The position numbers were made by a program, and so were the translations under genes. Shown here piece after piece: positions 1-6,396 of a DNA stretch of 15,368 nt. The DNA comes from Anaerolineaceae bacterium UBA700. GTDB taxonomy: Bacteria; Chloroflexota; Anaerolineae; Anaerolineales; Anaerolineaceae. How positions within the stretch are numbered: the first letter of the stretch is position 1; each line of letters opens with the position of its first letter. The stretch is taken from positions 1-15,368 of the forward strand of contig DBMK01000179.1 of assembly GCA_002298885.1 (NCBI GenBank). The letters are read 5' to 3'. The notes beneath the pieces are model-generated. The model worked only from the letters and a program-made list of their open reading frames with translations. It did no database searches and was not told where the DNA came from.

Positions 1-127
1 AGCCCCCTTCCCTGAAGGGAAGGGGGAGAATATTAGGAAAGATTCGAGAAATTTGCGGCGAAAAACGCCGCAAATTTCTTGAGTCTTTTTTCTCCCCTCC
101 CCTTCAGGGGAGAGGTCGGGGGAGAGG
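1..127. repeat. Three-hairpin intergenic element, copy 1 (cut by window start)
   Basis: Three inverted repeats in a row. Positions 3-12 pair perfectly with 17-26 (CCCCCTTCCC / GGGAAGGGGG). Positions 38-60 pair with 66-88 as a 23-bp stem with two G-T wobbles and an AAAAA loop. Positions 97-102 pair with 107-112 (CTCCCC / GGGGAG) around a TTCA loop. The same plan recurs at 13177-13338, so I read it as a dispersed non-coding element. Read on the plus strand, the large central stem is followed by a T-rich run (85-91) and could end transcription arriving from upstream of the window. For the minus-strand operon ending at 141 the bases after the outer hairpin are A-rich, so a terminator role for that operon is weak. 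No ORF is supported here. Confidence 0.7.
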
Positions 128-140
128 TCATCCAATAATG

Positions 141-2108
141 CTATTTTGGCGTGTACACGTCCAGGTTCAGGTCGTCGAACTGCTGGGTGAGCTTGTAGGC
201 GGCGTGCACCGGTATCTCCACCCGCTCGACGTACAGATTATTTTCTTCCGAAAATTGGCGGGTGCTGTCCTGGATATTGGAGTTCATGCGCTCGGTGACG
301 ATCAGCGAGAAATAGTGCCCTGCCAGTTCGGAATGGAACCGGTCCAAATAAGCCTGGTTACCCGCCATGACCATCTCCAGCAGGAAGACTTTCTCATATT
401 CCGGCTCGAAGCTGGGCACGCTTAAATTGTGAAAGGTCACGAGCTGGCGCTCGGTGATGAACAGCACCGGGCCTTTTCCGGCGTTTTGGTCGATCAGCTT
501 CTGCAGGGTCTGGATCACCTCGGCCTGGCGCGCCGGCTTGGCCCGCAGCGGGATTTCGGCGAGCAGGTTGGCCGCCGGGGCCAGGGGCATGGCCGCGGTA
601 AACAGCACAACCAGGGCCAGTAAAGCGGACGATGTCGCCGCAGAGCGGGCGGGGGCCGTTTCCGCGCCCCTGTCCGGCGGGATGAGGTCGAAGAAGGCAT
701 AGGCGGTGACGACCGCCAGCAGCAAAATGAAGTTATCCAGGTTATGCAGGTCGCCTCCGCCGCCGATCTTTACGCTGACCACGATCCCGGCGGCGTAGAA
801 TGCGCCCAGCACCCCGGCGACTCCCAGCAGGCGCACCGGCGCCCAGGATCGCAGGCGGGGCAGGACCTTCACCGCAATTAAGGCGAGGGGCGGCGCAAAC
901 ACCGCCAGGCTGGCCAGCAGGATTCCCGGGCCATAAGTGGCGTTCGGGAAGAGGCGGTACCACAGCAGCGGCGAGGAAAGCGCCGAGCCGAACACCTCCG
1001 GCGGGTCGCCCGAGACGGCGATGTAGGCCTGGTTGACCAGGAACGCCAGGCCGGTGCCGGCCAGGGCCCAGGCGGCGGGAGCCACCAGGTAGCGCCACAG
1101 GGAGCGCGCCCCCTGCCGTTCTTCGAGCAGGTACAGCACCGCCGCCAGCACACCCGGCACCGGGTACCAGTTGATCCGGCTCAGGCCGGCCCAGATGGAG
1201 GCCAGCAGCACCACCCCCAGCGAGCGCCAGAAGCGCCGCCGGTCGAACCAGAGCAGTACCGGCACGGCGCACAGCACCAGGTGGTAATAAATGGCTCCCT
1301 GAAAGAAGAACAGGAAGACCCAGGCCGCCGCCAGCGCGGCCGTGAAGCGGTTAGCCGGCTTGAGACGCCGCACCAGGGCCCAGGCAGCCAGGCCGTTGCA
1401 GGCCAGCCACAGGAACACCTGCCAGGCGCGGTGGAAGGCAATAGTCGCCCCGGGCACCAGGAAGGCCAGGGACTGCAGGAAATAACGGGTGGGATGCAGG
1501 ATGGGCAGCGGCAGCCTTTCGCCGTAGACCTGCGGGGCGACGAAGAGCGAGGCGTAGTAATAGCGGCTGCCCTCCGACCATTCCAGCGACAGGTCGCTGG
1601 CGGAAAGGGCCGGCAGGTTCGTGAGCAGCTCGGTGGCCATCCCCAGGAACATCAACGAAGCAATCATGGCTGGAAAAGGAGGCGTGCTGCGGCGGGCAGC
1701 CCCGATTAGAACGGCCCCAGGCAGCGCCAGCAGCCACAGCAGCCACAAGCGCGGCGCCAGGCTGACGAAGACCTCGCTGAAAGGCCAGACCATGACCACC
1801 AGCGGCGTCGCCAGCCCCAACAGGAGCAGGCCAAGCCAGTTCAGCGCCCCCAGGCGCGCCAGCCGCTCGCGCAGCCGGCGCAGGCGCTCCAGGCTGCGCT
1901 CCAATGCCGCCGCCCGGGTCAGCCACAGGCCGTAGCCATAGGCAATCCCGCTGGCAGCGACTACCGCCATCACCAGCAAATACTTCCAGTTATAGACTCC
2001 GAGCAGCTTGCCGAAACCGATTCCGTCCCGGCTCAACTGCCACAAGGCCGCCCCGGCCAGCAGCAGCCCGAGCGCCAGGAGCAGGCGCAGCAGCCAGGAT
2101 CGCTTCAT
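141..2108 (-). CDS. GT-C-like polytopic membrane protein, putative glycosyltransferase
   Basis: A 655-residue membrane protein. The start at 2108 is chosen because its ATG overlaps the TGA of the upstream gene (ATGA) and the first residues form a basic-then-hydrophobic membrane start; a longer open frame to 2525 lies wholly inside the neighbouring gene. Many hydrophobic segments run from about residue 5 to 510. A strongly basic cytoplasmic-type loop lies at 68-90, and an acidic/aromatic loop (EWSEGSRYYYAS, about 177-188) sits after an early membrane segment, where GT-C enzymes carry their acidic catalytic loop. Residues 520-655 form a soluble C-terminal domain. I infer an integral-membrane sugar transferase using a polyprenyl-phosphate sugar outside the cytoplasm. 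This rests on architecture and on its operon with a GT2 enzyme and a flippase-like protein; no exact family signature was recognised. An acyl or lipid-handling role remains possible. Confidence 0.7.
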   Translation of the reverse strand: MKRSWLLRLLLALGLLLAGAALWQLSRDGIGFGKLLGVYNWKYLLVMAVVAASGIAYGYGLWLTRAAALERSLERLRRLRERLARLGALNWLGLLLLGLATPLVVMVWPFSEVFVSLAPRLWLLWLLALPGAVLIGAARRSTPPFPAMIASLMFLGMATELLTNLPALSASDLSLEWSEGSRYYYASLFVAPQVYGERLPLPILHPTRYFLQSLAFLVPGATIAFHRAWQVFLWLACNGLAAWALVRRLKPANRFTAALAAAWVFLFFFQGAIYYHLVLCAVPVLLWFDRRRFWRSLGVVLLASIWAGLSRINWYPVPGVLAAVLYLLEERQGARSLWRYLVAPAAWALAGTGLAFLVNQAYIAVSGDPPEVFGSALSSPLLWYRLFPNATYGPGILLASLAVFAPPLALIAVKVLPRLRSWAPVRLLGVAGVLGAFYAAGIVVSVKIGGGGDLHNLDNFILLLAVVTAYAFFDLIPPDRGAETAPARSAATSSALLALVVLFTAAMPLAPAANLLAEIPLRAKPARQAEVIQTLQKLIDQNAGKGPVLFITERQLVTFHNLSVPSFEPEYEKVFLLEMVMAGNQAYLDRFHSELAGHYFSLIVTERMNSNIQDSTRQFSEENNLYVERVEIPVHAAYKLTQQFDDLNLDVYTPK

Positions 2109-3094
2109 GCCTGCTTCTCGGCCGCCCGTTCCGGCTGGAGCAGGGCCGGCACGAACAGCGCCCCCGGCAGGCTGGCCAGGATGGGCAGGGCGCGCATCAA
2201 CAGGGCCATGGCCAGCACGCTGTGCAGCGCAACCCCGCCGTAATTGGTGAAGAGATAGGTCAGGGCCACTTCCTGCACGCCCAGGCCGTTGATCGAGATG
2301 GGCAGGAGGGTAATGAAATAGCCCATGCTCCACAGGCCGGCTACCAGCCAGAAGGAGATCGGCTCGCCCAGGGCCTGGAAGATCAGCCACACGGTCAGGA
2401 AGGTGCTCAGCATGTGGCCCCAGGTAAACAGGTAAGCCACGAAAAGCTGGCGCGGCTGGCTCAGCCACAGGCGCACGGCCTGGCGAAGCGAGACCCACAG
2501 ACCAGCGAGCTTGCGCCGCCCCCATTCGATCCCTTTCCCGAGCGCTGCCGGCAGGGCAATGTTTTGAGCCGGCTGCGCCGAAGGCCAGGCCGCCAGGGGC
2601 AGGCTGAAGAAGCGCACCAGGCCGATCGGCAGGACGGTGGCCATGCCGGCCATGCCCACCAGGCGGTCCATGACCAGCGAGGCGGCCACCACGGCCGCGT
2701 CCAGGCGCAGGCGCACGCCGCCGGCAAAGCGTACCAGGTCCCCGCCGACCGTGGTGGGCAGAAAATTGGCCGAGAACAGCCCGGCGAACACCAGGCGCAA
2801 GCTCTGGCGCAGGTCGATGGGCACGTTTGCCGAGCGCAGCAGCACGTGCCAGCGGCCGACCGTGGCCAGGCGCGAGAGCAGAATCAGCAGGAGGGCGCCT
2901 GCAAAGACGGTCCAGGAGACCTGGAAAAGCGAATCGACCAGGGCTTGCCAGCCCTGCTCGACGATCAGGTAGACCACCAGCGCAACCGCCAGCAGGGTGC
3001 CCAGGATGCGCACCCAGGAAATTCTGCGGGATGTAGAGTCGAGCGGGGTCGCCGGCGGCGGGGCGCTTTCGGGAGTAGGACTATTTCCGATCAA
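2105..3094 (-). CDS. Flippase-like / lysylphosphatidylglycerol synthase TM-region family protein
   Basis: A 329-residue membrane protein of the LPG_synthase_TM / UPF0104 family. The stretch FLPTTVGGDLVR (111-122) followed by DRLVGM (about 143-148), and the later INGLGVQEVALTYLF, are the conserved loops typical of the family. About seven to eight hydrophobic segments follow a Pro/Ser-rich N-terminus (2-22). The cytoplasmic aminoacyl-transferase domain of true MprF proteins is absent, so this is the short flippase-like type. The start is TTG at 3094, with AAGG about 9 nt upstream inside the end of the GT2 gene; the overlap with that gene is 14 bp, and 4 bp with the next gene, so translation is probably coupled. 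Relatives are usually annotated as flippase-like and often neighbour glycosyltransferases. A role in moving lipid-linked sugars is an inference from context. Confidence 0.88.
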   Translation of the reverse strand: MIGNSPTPESAPPPATPLDSTSRRISWVRILGTLLAVALVVYLIVEQGWQALVDSLFQVSWTVFAGALLLILLSRLATVGRWHVLLRSANVPIDLRQSLRLVFAGLFSANFLPTTVGGDLVRFAGGVRLRLDAAVVAASLVMDRLVGMAGMATVLPIGLVRFFSLPLAAWPSAQPAQNIALPAALGKGIEWGRRKLAGLWVSLRQAVRLWLSQPRQLFVAYLFTWGHMLSTFLTVWLIFQALGEPISFWLVAGLWSMGYFITLLPISINGLGVQEVALTYLFTNYGGVALHSVLAMALLMRALPILASLPGALFVPALLQPERAAEKQA

Positions 3095-4034
3095 TATTGA
3101 TTACCTTGCGCACCGTGTAAGTGGGTTTCCCCTGCGATTCGTGGTAGGTGCGCGCCAGCAGTTCGGCGATCAGGCCCATGAGGATCGATTGGAAGCCCAT
3201 CACCCCCACCATGGCGCTGAGGAGGAAGAGGGGCGAAGTGGTGACGCTGACAGCCAGGAAGACCTTGCGCAGGAACAGGTAGAGCATGACCAGGGCAGCC
3301 GCAGCCATCAGGGCGATGCCTGCGCCGCCGAAGAGGTAAATCGGCTTGTTGGCAAACGAGTTGAGGAATTTGACCGTGAGCAGGTCGAGGACCACCTTGA
3401 GCGTGCGCTCCAGGCCGTATTTGGCCTTGCCGTAGCGGCGCGGGTGGTGGTGCACTTCCACCTCGAGCAGGCGCGCCCCCACCTGGTTGGCGTAGACCGG
3501 GATGAAGCGGTGCATCTCACCGTACAGGCGGAAGCCGGTGATCACCTCGCGGCGGTAAGCCTTGAGCGTGCAGCCGTAATCGTGCAGGTGCACGCCGGTG
3601 ACCGTCGAAATGAGCCAGTTGGCCATGTTGGAGGGCAGGGTGCGGGTCAGATAAGTATCCTGGCGGTTCTTGCGCCAGCCGCTGACCACATCGTAGCCCT
3701 CGTCGATCTTTTCGAGCATCATGGGGATGTCGGCCGGGTCATTCTGCAGGTCGGCATCCAGCAGCACCACGATGTCGCCGCAGGAATGGTCGATGCCGGC
3801 GGCAATCGCCGCGGTCTGGCCGAAGTTGCGGCGCAGGGCCACCACGCGCATGTGCCAGGGATCGGAGGACGCTACCCGCTCCAGGGCTGCCAGGCTGCCG
3901 TCCTTGCTGCCGTCGTCCACCAGCACCGCCTCCCAGCGCCCCTGGTATTCGCGCATGGCGTCGCAGATGGCGCGGTACAGCAGCGGGATGCTTTCTTCTT
4001 CGTTATAGACCGGGATTATGAGGGAGACATCCAT
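3081..4034 (-). CDS. Polyprenyl-phosphate glycosyltransferase, GT2 (DPM1/GtrB/ArnC type)
   Basis: A 317-residue enzyme expected to transfer a sugar from a nucleotide sugar to a polyprenyl phosphate at the inner face of the membrane. The GT-A fold signatures are clear: LIIPVYNEEESI (5-16), VDDGSKDGS (39-47), the DADLQNDP metal/nucleotide site (93-100), GCTLKAYRRE (154-163) and HHHPRRYGKAKYG (195-207), which matches the basic loop of DPM1/GtrB-like enzymes. Two C-terminal membrane segments (about 233-256 and 267-293) fit the GtrB/ArnC subgroup, as does the length. It is the first gene of the minus-strand operon and overlaps the flippase-like gene by 14 bp. The start at 4034 opens directly with the conserved beta strand; the upstream SD is weak (AGG about 8 nt away). 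The sugar cannot be told from sequence: glucose, mannose and aminoarabinose enzymes share these motifs. Confidence 0.93.
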   Translation of the reverse strand: MDVSLIIPVYNEEESIPLLYRAICDAMREYQGRWEAVLVDDGSKDGSLAALERVASSDPWHMRVVALRRNFGQTAAIAAGIDHSCGDIVVLLDADLQNDPADIPMMLEKIDEGYDVVSGWRKNRQDTYLTRTLPSNMANWLISTVTGVHLHDYGCTLKAYRREVITGFRLYGEMHRFIPVYANQVGARLLEVEVHHHPRRYGKAKYGLERTLKVVLDLLTVKFLNSFANKPIYLFGGAGIALMAAAALVMLYLFLRKVFLAVSVTTSPLFLLSAMVGVMGFQSILMGLIAELLARTYHESQGKPTYTVRKVINIDRK

Positions 4035-4065
4035 GAGAGAGACCTGGAGGAGAGGGAATAGGAAG

Positions 4066-4094
4066 ATTATAAATGGTTTTAAGGGAAATGGAAA
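4066..4094 (-). promoter_or_regulatory. Putative sigma70-like promoter of the GT2/flippase/GT-C operon
   Basis: On the minus strand a perfect TATAAT lies at 4071-4066, and TTTCCA (4 of 6 matches to TTGACA) lies 17 bp upstream at 4094-4089. Transcription would start near 4059, giving a leader of about 25 nt before the ATG at 4034. The region is AT-rich, so chance matches are likelier than elsewhere in the window. Confidence 0.5.
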
Positions 4095-4113
4095 AATGAT
4101 TAAGGAAGAAAAG

Positions 4114-4147
4114 AATTTTAGATTTTAGAATTTAGATTTTAGATTTG
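4114..4147. repeat. AT-rich tandem tract of ATTTTAG-like 7-mers
   Basis: About four imperfect 7-bp units (ATTTTAG, ATTTTAG, AATTTAG, ATTTTAG) lie head to tail upstream of the minus-strand operon. Its composition contrasts sharply with the GC-rich genes on either side. It may act as an upstream A/T-rich promoter element or DNA-bending site, or it may be a low-complexity remnant. Confidence 0.6.
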
Positions 4148-4157
4148 CAGTCTCCAC

Positions 4158-4236
4158 GCTCGCAGGCGGTCTGTGACCGCCGTCTCTACAGTAATTATAA
4201 TCGGCAAGATACGGGGGTCGCAGACCCCCTCGGAGC
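4158..4236. repeat. Double-hairpin repeat, unit 1
   Basis: The unit runs from GCTC (4158-4161) to GGAGC (4232-4236), so its ends are themselves complementary. Hairpin A at 4165-4181 is GGCGGTC-TGT-GACCGCC, and hairpin B at 4213-4229 is GGGGGTC-GCA-GACCCCC, both perfect 7-bp stems with 3-nt loops. The approximately 31-bp spacer between them is not conserved. Equivalent units occur at 4250, 5998 and 6908, with a half unit at 4341. Between units 1 and 2 a linking hairpin (4233-4253, GAGCGTTG / CGATGCTC) forms. Confidence 0.85.
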
Positions 4237-4249
4237 GTTGGTTTTCGAT

Positions 4250-4327
4250 GCTCTTAGGCGGTCTGTGACCGCCGTATCGGCATGCAGGCGACTGGCACGA
4301 AACGGGGATCACAGACCCCCTTGGAGC
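4250..4327. repeat. Double-hairpin repeat, unit 2
   Basis: Tandem copy of unit 1. Hairpin A (4257-4273) is identical to that of unit 1. Hairpin B (4304-4320) is GGGGATC-ACA-GACCCCC with one mismatch. The spacer is 30 bp and differs from unit 1. The linking hairpin to the next unit (4324-4344, GAGCGTTG / CAATGCTC) differs from the first linking hairpin by a base change that keeps pairing (A-T in place of a G-T wobble). Confidence 0.83.
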
Positions 4328-4340
4328 GTTGGTTTTCAAT

Positions 4341-4389
4341 GCTCGCAGGCGGTCTTCGCGAAGCACCCTGAAAGGGGTGACCGCCGTAT
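4341..4389. repeat. Half double-hairpin repeat with expanded loop (three-way junction)
   Basis: The A-hairpin arms GGCGGTC (4348-4354) and GACCGCC (4379-4385) are intact. The usual 3-nt loop is replaced by two nested palindromes: CTTCGCGAAG (4354-4363) and CACCCTGAAAGGGGTG (4364-4379). The strand can fold as a three-way junction. The B half is missing. A diverged copy of this variant occurs at 5998-6063. Confidence 0.7.
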
Positions 4390-4420
4390 CCCAAGAACAG
4401 CCGGCCCGCGATTTCCGGTA

Positions 4421-4448
4421 TTGTTTTTCATTGGAAAAGATGTAGACT
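4421..4448 (+). promoter_or_regulatory. Weak candidate promoter for the phosphodiesterase gene
   Basis: TTGTTT (4421-4426) and TAGACT (4443-4448) are separated by 16 bp, just after the repeat array and about 64 nt before the ATG at 4512. Both boxes are imperfect. Nothing better was seen in the space between the repeats and the gene. Confidence 0.3.
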
Positions 4449-4511
4449 ATTTTTAAAGGAATCACTGTGGATCGCAGGGGGTCTTTTCAGGTTCCTGAAG
4501 GGAGGGTTTCG

Positions 4512-5996
4512 ATGGCTCGTATCGATAGCAAGTTCACCCAATTCATTCTTCCGTGCATTTTGCTGGTCCATGTCGCCCTCTTTCTAGCCTTCTGGCTGAC
4601 CAACAGCCTGTTTTATTCCAGCACCAACGACTATCTGACCAAAATGCTCGGCGCATCCCAGGATTACATCAGCATTTGCATGCTGGTCTCAGCCCTGATC
4701 GGAATCTGGAGCGCTGCCCGCATCATCCTTTACAGACTCAAGCGCAGTCACCGCCTGGCTATCCTGACGGCCTGGCTGTATATTGTGACCGCTCTGATCT
4801 ACATCGCATTCTTTTACGGCAGCTTCTGGCTCCTGTTGAAAGAATCGCCCGTTCAGGTGCCGCGCATCGCCCAGATGCTGCTGTATTATCGCATCATTCT
4901 GGACCCGATCATCCTGCTTTGCGCAGCTTCAGCCGTTGGGCTCTGGCTGAGGGGTCGCCTGATCCGGCAAAAAAAGGCCGGAAAGAAGTTTGATTTCCTG
5001 CCTGTGGGACTGCTCCTGGCGGCCCTGGCTGCTTTGTGGGCCTTGCCGCTGGCCTTTCCACCGGATTCGGTCTACCGGGGAAGCCTGCCGGCCAAACCGC
5101 TCCTCATCGCCCACCGCGGGGCTTCCATGCTTGCCCCCGAAAACACCCTCGCTTCCGCAGCCCTGGCTGCCGATCTGGGCGTGTACGGCCTGGAGACGGA
5201 CATCCACGTCAGCCGCGACGGGGCGCTCTTTTTAATGCATGACGATACCCTGCTGCGAACCACCGACGTGAAAGCCCTCTTCCCGGCGCGCGCCAAAGAT
5301 CGAGCGGAATACTTTAGCATGGCGGAAGTGAGCCAGTTAAACGCCGGGCAGTGGTTCGTCGATCAGGATCCTTTTGCCGCCGTAGCCAACGGAAAGGTCG
5401 ATGCCGGGCTGATCGAAGAATATTCCCGCCAGGCCGTGCCCACCCTGGAGCAGGTACTGCAAATTGTGCGCGCCGACAAGCTGGTTTTCATTTTCGATTT
5501 GAAACAGCCCCCGGCAGATCAGGCCTATACCGAATCCTTCTTCGACCTTTGCCTCCGTCAGATTCAAGCGGCCGGGATCGATTCGCAGGTGTGGTTCCTG
5601 GCGGATCAGAACCAGCTCCCAATCTTGCGCTCGGCTGCGCCGGCCATGAAACCGGCGGTTGGGCTCGATTTCCAGGCGCCTCTCCCGGCCGCCGACCTGA
5701 AAACAGCCGGATATCAGGTCGTCAACGCCGAGTATGGCCTATCCACAGACTGGATTCGCCAGTACCAGGGTGCCAATCTGTGGGTCAACCTGTGGACCAT
5801 CGACGAGCCCTGGCAGTACTCGCGCCTCTGGCTGCTGGGTGTTAATTCAACCACCGCCAGCAATGTCCAGGAGATGGCCGCAATGAGTCAGCCCATCCTG
5901 AGCCTGCCTTACGCCCAATATCTCCTGATATGGTCTGCCTTTGGCATTTTGAGCCTGGTGATCATCCTGGGAATGTGTACGATACACATAGTTTAG
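4512..5996 (+). CDS. Membrane-anchored glycerophosphodiester phosphodiesterase (GDPD family)
   Basis: A 494-residue protein. The ATG at 4512 is preferred over a GTG at 4467 because GGGAGG (4500-4505) sits 6 nt upstream. Residues 1-180 hold about five membrane segments (around 10-30, 52-72, 83-108, 124-146 and 164-182). The catalytic GDPD barrel follows: HRGASMLAPENT (201-212, with His201, Arg202 and Glu210), LETDIHVSRDG (227-237, Glu228 and Asp230) and MHDD (His243). These match the general acid/base histidines and metal ligands of the family. The late TIDEPWQYSRLWLLGVN stretch matches the typical closing strand and helix. A final hydrophobic segment (about 470-490) anchors the C-terminus. 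The barrel should face outside and hydrolyse glycerophosphodiesters to glycerol-3-phosphate and an alcohol; a lysophospholipase-D-type or teichoic-like substrate is also possible. A hairpin repeat begins 2 bp after the stop. Confidence 0.9.
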   Translation: MARIDSKFTQFILPCILLVHVALFLAFWLTNSLFYSSTNDYLTKMLGASQDYISICMLVSALIGIWSAARIILYRLKRSHRLAILTAWLYIVTALIYIAFFYGSFWLLLKESPVQVPRIAQMLLYYRIILDPIILLCAASAVGLWLRGRLIRQKKAGKKFDFLPVGLLLAALAALWALPLAFPPDSVYRGSLPAKPLLIAHRGASMLAPENTLASAALAADLGVYGLETDIHVSRDGALFLMHDDTLLRTTDVKALFPARAKDRAEYFSMAEVSQLNAGQWFVDQDPFAAVANGKVDAGLIEEYSRQAVPTLEQVLQIVRADKLVFIFDLKQPPADQAYTESFFDLCLRQIQAAGIDSQVWFLADQNQLPILRSAAPAMKPAVGLDFQAPLPAADLKTAGYQVVNAEYGLSTDWIRQYQGANLWVNLWTIDEPWQYSRLWLLGVNSTTASNVQEMAAMSQPILSLPYAQYLLIWSAFGILSLVIILGMCTIHIV

Positions 5997-5997
5997 C

Positions 5998-6118
5998 GCT
6001 CGCAGGTGGTCTTCGCGCAGCACCTTCACGTAGTACCCTGAAAGAGTGAAAGGGATGACCGCCTTTTCAATTGCGCAGGGAATTGGCTGAATACGGGGGT
6101 CATAGACCCCCTTGGAGC
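5998..6118. repeat. Double-hairpin repeat, expanded-loop copy
   Basis: The A arms GGTGGTC (6005-6011) and GACCGCC (6057-6063) pair with one G-T wobble and enclose a 45-nt expanded loop. That loop holds CTTCGCGCAG and further arms (CCTTCAC with GTGAAAGG). Hairpin B (6095-6111) is GGGGGTC-ATA-GACCCCC, a perfect stem with a changed loop. The ends are GCTC (5998) and GGAGC (6114-6118). It begins immediately after the stop codon of the phosphodiesterase gene and could serve as its 3' end structure, although no T-run follows either stem. Confidence 0.8.
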
Positions 6119-6175
6119 TTAGCGGGAAAATATTACCGTTCTATTTTGAGTCCCTTCGGAGCGCTTGTGTCGTTA

Positions 6176-6204
6176 TTGACTTTGATTGTGAAAAATGGTA
6201 CGAT
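6176..6204 (+). promoter_or_regulatory. Strong sigma70-like promoter before the structured leader
   Basis: TTGACT (6176-6181), an exact 17-bp spacer, and TACGAT (6199-6204) preceded by an extended -10 TGG. This is the best promoter match in the window. Transcription should start near 6210-6212, about 185 nt before the secreted-protein ATG at 6397 and exactly where the first stem of the leader begins. Confidence 0.7.
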
Positions 6205-6208
6205 GTCA

Positions 6209-6299
6209 GTGAAGTAACCTCGCCAGATGTACATAGAGGGCGGTGGGCCATTCAAAGGTAACTTTCACAACCGCTGGTCATGCCAGCGGTTTTTATTTT
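6209..6299 (+). ncRNA. Candidate structured leader RNA or small RNA with terminator
   Basis: From the predicted start site the RNA can form a basal stem: GTGAAGTAACC (6209-6219) pairs with GGTAACTTTCAC (6257-6268), 10 pairs with one bulge and one mismatch. Inside it, CGCC (6221-6224) can pair with GGCG (6239-6242). The terminator stem begins at the very next base (6269). GGCGGT (6239-6244) could instead pair with ACCGCT (6270-6275) in the terminator's left arm, which would give a simple terminator/antiterminator choice. I do not recognise a known riboswitch class. Two readings fit: a cis-acting attenuator of the downstream secreted-protein gene, or a free RNA of about 90 nt. Confidence 0.45.
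6269..6299 (+). terminator. Intrinsic terminator inside the leader of the secreted-protein gene
   Basis: A perfect 9-bp stem AACCGCTGG (6269-6277) / CCAGCGGTT (6283-6291) with loop TCATG, followed by TTTATTTT. This is a textbook rho-independent terminator, but it lies between a good promoter and the gene at 6397. It would therefore stop most transcripts before the gene unless it is bypassed. Confidence 0.75.
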
Positions 6300-6396
6300 G
6301 GGTGAAACCAGGAATTGGAGGTGATCAAAAAATATTGCGCTTGCATCCTTTTCGATGGAAGTTCGACCATTTTGTTTTGGGGAAAAGGAGTTCAAA

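Noticed and set aside
2109..2525. N-terminal extension of the GT-C-like gene
   Set aside because: The extra 139 codons lie inside the flippase-like gene and read as Pro/Gly/Arg-rich shadow sequence; the ATGA overlap at 2105-2108 gives a natural start.
1904..3100. Long open frame on the plus strand opposite the flippase-like gene
   Set aside because: It is antisense to a well-supported gene, rich in Gln, Gly, His and Arg as expected for the mirror frame of GC-rich coding DNA, and has no domain signature.
2997..4061. 354-codon open frame on the plus strand opposite the GT2 gene
   Set aside because: It is a shadow of the GT2 gene, whose motifs are unambiguous; the plus-strand product is His/Gln/Val-rich with no recognisable fold.
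4158..4389. Possible CRISPR array
   Set aside because: The units are hairpin pairs about 80 bp long with only two to three tandem copies and no uniform spacer, no leader and no cas gene; copies also stand alone at 5998 and 6908.
4139..4465. Open frames on both strands across the hairpin array
   Set aside because: They arise from the repeat units themselves: the same DRLRA-type peptide recurs wherever the repeat is translated. No SD or conserved domain.
6209..6299. Known riboswitch class, such as cyclic-di-GMP-I, fluoride, preQ1 or yybP-ykoY
   Set aside because: The characteristic conserved bases of these classes are not present; only the generic stem-plus-terminator layout is seen.
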